Part shown: piece by piece, positions 51,058 to 52,772 of the stretch
Position numbering within the stretch: position 1 is the stretch's first letter
How the letters are laid out: each line of letters opens with the position of its first letter
Assembly: GCA_039028635.1 (NCBI GenBank)
Contig: JBCCHV010000043.1
Location: forward strand, 1 to 52,772
DNA length: 52,772 nt
Origin: Acidobacteriota bacterium
GTDB lineage: Bacteria > Acidobacteriota > Thermoanaerobaculia > Multivoradales > JBCCEF01
Reading direction: 5' to 3'
Notes under the pieces: model-generated
Told to the model about the DNA's origin: nothing
Databases searched by the model: none
Seen by the model: the letters and a program-made list of their open reading frames with translations, nothing else
Made by a program: the position numbers and the translations under genes

Positions 51058-51471
51058 ATGAAGATTCGGTACTTCGTCCCCATCGTCGCCCTTTCAGGCC
51101 TGCTCGCTTGCGCTCCGCCGTCCGATGACCAAGCGACCGCTCCGGCGGATACTCCCGAACCGCCCTCGGCCGCTGCCGAAGGCTCGGCGCCTCCGGTACT
51201 ACCGGACGCCAACCGCATCGCTTGGAGCACCGCCAGCGAGGTCGACAACTTCGGCTACGACATCTACCGATCGGAGTCCCCGGACGGCCCCTTCGAGCGC
51301 ATCACCGAACAGCCCCTCGAGGGCGCTGGGACCACCGATCTGCCGTCGTCCTACGAGTTCATCGACGACACCATCGAGCTCGGCAAGGATTACTTCTATT
51401 ACATTGAGAGCATCTCGATGAGCGGCGAGCGACGCCGCTTCACGGGCGTCCGCCGAGCCCCTGCCAAATAG
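51058..51471 (+). CDS. FnIII-like lipoprotein (137 aa)
   Basis: The lipobox is SGLLACAPPS. After a Pro/Ala-rich spacer, one domain (about 50-135) has NRIAWSTASEVDNFGYDIYRSESPDGPFERI and 'YFYYIESISMSGERRRFTGV'. It matches the C-terminal domain of the protein at 45046-46476 in length and pattern. It would be an outer- or inner-membrane tethered binding domain. I chose ATG 51058 since GGAG lies 9 bases upstream, while ATG 51049 directly abuts it. Confidence 0.85.
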   Translation: MKIRYFVPIVALSGLLACAPPSDDQATAPADTPEPPSAAAEGSAPPVLPDANRIAWSTASEVDNFGYDIYRSESPDGPFERITEQPLEGAGTTDLPSSYEFIDDTIELGKDYFYYIESISMSGERRRFTGVRRAPAK

Positions 51472-51516
51472 CCGCTCGGCGCCCCTCGCCGATGCGCCAT
51501 TGCTAAGCTCGTCGCC

Positions 51517-52257
51517 ATGAGCCCACGCGCCCTGCTCCTGCAAGCCCGTCATCAAGACGATCCAGCGCGCCCGCGCGAGGCTCGCTCCTTCGCCGACTAC
51601 AGCGGCCTGCCGGAACACCGGCTCGAGTGCCACGATCTCCTCACCGGCCCCCCCAGCCTGGCGCGGGTGCGTTCCTTCGATCTCTTGCTGATCGGCGGCA
51701 GCGGCGAGTTCTACGTCTCGAAAGGTCACCTTCCGCACCAAGAGCGGCTCTTCGACCTGCTGCGCGACATCACCGCCGTCGGCCATCCGACCTTCGCTTC
51801 GTGCTTCGGCTACCAGTGCCTGGTCGAGGCTCTCGGCGGCAAGATCGTGCACGATCCGGAAAGCCTCGAAGTCGGTACCAAGACCCTCGAGCTGACCACC
51901 GCCGGCCAGGACGATCCGCTCTTCCGCCAGCTCCCAGCGCGTTTCCGGGCGCAGATGGGGCGCAAAGATCGCGCCGTCGAGCTGCCTTCCGGCTACGTCA
52001 ACCTGGCCTCCAGCGAGCTCTGTCCCCAGCAGGGATTCCGGGTGCCCGGCCAAGCCATCTGGGCCAGCCAGTTCCACCCCGAGCTCGACGGCGATGAAAA
52101 CCGACGGCGCTTCGAGCGCTACCTCGAAGGCTACGCCGCCGCCATGAGCCGCGAAGAGCGCGAAGAAGCCCTCGCCAGCTTCCACCCCAGTCCCGAGGCC
52201 AACACCCTTCTGCGCGCCTTCATGGACCTGGTGTTCCCGATTTCGCAGGGGGGCTAA
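51517..52257 (+). CDS. Class I glutamine amidotransferase-like protein (246 aa)
   Basis: GATase1 fold of the GuaA/YLR126C-like group with Cys96 in SCFGYQCLVEAL and the His187-x-Glu189 pair in WASQFHPEL, so the triad is intact. 'LIGGSGEFYVSKGH' is an oxyanion/loop region. It lacks a fused synthetase domain, so it is a stand-alone amidotransferase or hydrolase of gamma-glutamyl compounds. The stop lies 3 bases before the IS3 end, so the gene is probably complete; the last residues are normal. Confidence 0.9.
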   Translation: MSPRALLLQARHQDDPARPREARSFADYSGLPEHRLECHDLLTGPPSLARVRSFDLLLIGGSGEFYVSKGHLPHQERLFDLLRDITAVGHPTFASCFGYQCLVEALGGKIVHDPESLEVGTKTLELTTAGQDDPLFRQLPARFRAQMGRKDRAVELPSGYVNLASSELCPQQGFRVPGQAIWASQFHPELDGDENRRRFERYLEGYAAAMSREEREEALASFHPSPEANTLLRAFMDLVFPISQGG

Positions 52258-52260
52258 AGG

Positions 52261-52772
52261 TGGACCTGCCCCGATCTTGTAGACGTTTATCAGCCTAGAG
52301 ATTTCTCTTTCTCAGCGGGCAGTTTAATCGCGGTGGCAGTGGTGGCGTCCGCGGCCGTGGCCACCGCCCCCCGGAGGTGACCGGGGGCGGTCCGCGCGGC
52401 TTGGCGTTCGACTTCAGCGGGGCTGAGATAGCCGAGAGCCGAGTGCAGCCTGCGCGTGTTGTAGAAGCCCTCGATGTATTCGAAGAGCTTCTGTTGAGCC
52501 AGGCTCTGTCCCGCAAACTCGCGGCCCAGCTCGGCCTTGAGGGTCTTGACCCAGCTCTCGGCCATGGCGTTGTCGAGACAGTCGCCGGTCCGGCTCATGC
52601 TCGGCTCGAGCCCCGCGGACGACAGCGCTTTCTGGTACTGCGCCCCGCAGTACGGAGCTCCTCGGTCTGTGTGATGGATGAGGCCCGCGGACGGGCGACG
52701 AGACTCCACCGCCCGCCGGAGGGCCTCGAGGGTCAGGTGCTCATCGAGCCGGTTTCGCACCGACCACCCCAC
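52261..52772 (-). mobile_element. IS3-family insertion sequence, one end inside the window
   Basis: The end sequence TGGACCTGCCCCGATC, continuing with TTGTAGAC at 52277-52284, has the TG...TTGTAGAC pattern of IS3 terminal repeats. It is followed inward by the transposase gene on the minus strand. The other end lies beyond the right border, so the length and target duplication cannot be read. It abuts the stop of the amidotransferase gene. Confidence 0.75.
52290..52772 (-). CDS. IS3-family transposase, C-terminal part (160 aa, cut by the window edge)
   Basis: Integrase core (rve) fragment: 'EALRRAVESRRPSAGLIHHTDRGAPYCG' with the second catalytic Asp in HTDRG, then SRTGDCLDNAMAESWVKTLK with the DDE glutamate, and 'FEYIEGFYNTRRLHSALGYLSPAEVE'. 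This is OrfB of the IS3/IS150 type. The 5' portion with the first Asp, and the OrfA helix-turn-helix frame, lie outside the window. An Ala/Thr-rich C-terminal tail is longer than usual for the family. Confidence 0.93.
   Translation of the reverse strand: MGWSVRNRLDEHLTLEALRRAVESRRPSAGLIHHTDRGAPYCGAQYQKALSSAGLEPSMSRTGDCLDNAMAESWVKTLKAELGREFAGQSLAQQKLFEYIEGFYNTRRLHSALGYLSPAEVERQAARTAPGHLRGAVATAADATTATAIKLPAEKEKSLG

Overview
The window is GC-rich, densely packed chromosomal DNA from a Gram-negative bacterium, with a TonB-dependent receptor, many Sec signal peptides and lipoboxes, and a GspA/GspB pair. The organism is probably an Acidobacteriota member, perhaps Thermoanaerobaculia-like. That assignment is an inference. 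It rests mainly on the VWFA-related 'acidobacterial' protein at 29336-31081 and on secreted beta-rich proteins of a type I associate with that phylum. No rRNA, tRNA or CRISPR was seen. An IS3-family element begins at 52261 and runs off the right edge.

Left part (1-31 kb): a STAS protein, a beta-CASP metallo-hydrolase, a dodecin, and an RND/MMPL transporter that probably starts at a CTG codon. Next comes an AhpD-like peroxidase-related gene whose CxxC second cysteine is a TGA codon followed by a compact GC hairpin, so it is a strong selenoprotein candidate. After a 390-base intergenic region with three related palindromes come a DUF1223/esterase pair, a GspA/GspB pair, an AsmA-like giant with an amine oxidase, ASCH, SDR and DUF4332-like genes, a transglutaminase-TPR protein, a secreted protein, a beta-carbonic anhydrase, and a MoxR/VWA/GT39 operon. 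A half-length thioredoxin-like protein follows, then the operon TonB-dependent receptor - YfiR - hybrid histidine kinase, a ClpX-like AAA protein and the VWA protein.

Middle part (31.1-40.6 kb): two divergent operons form what looks like a type II fatty-acid/aryl-polyene-like pathway. The leftward operon has an acyl carrier protein, an active ketosynthase, a ketosynthase-like partner lacking the catalytic triad (chain-length-factor-like), a GT2 glycosyltransferase and a ketoreductase. The rightward operon has an acyl-adenylate ligase, a membrane-anchored polysaccharide deacetylase, a flavin-dependent halogenase-like enzyme and a DUF2062-methyltransferase fusion. The ligase would prime a starter acid, the ACP/KS/KS-like/KR set would extend it, and the halogenase and methyltransferase would decorate it. 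No dehydratase or thioesterase is present, so the product is uncertain.

Right part (40.6-52.8 kb): a membrane-anchored Xre-type regulator, a three-gene operon (DUF1573-like/FnIII-like protein, sulfatase-like lipoprotein with TPRs, second sulfatase-like lipoprotein) and two small secreted proteins. Then come a gingipain-like C25 peptidase, an FnIII-like lipoprotein, a class I glutamine amidotransferase, and the IS3 end abutting its stop codon.
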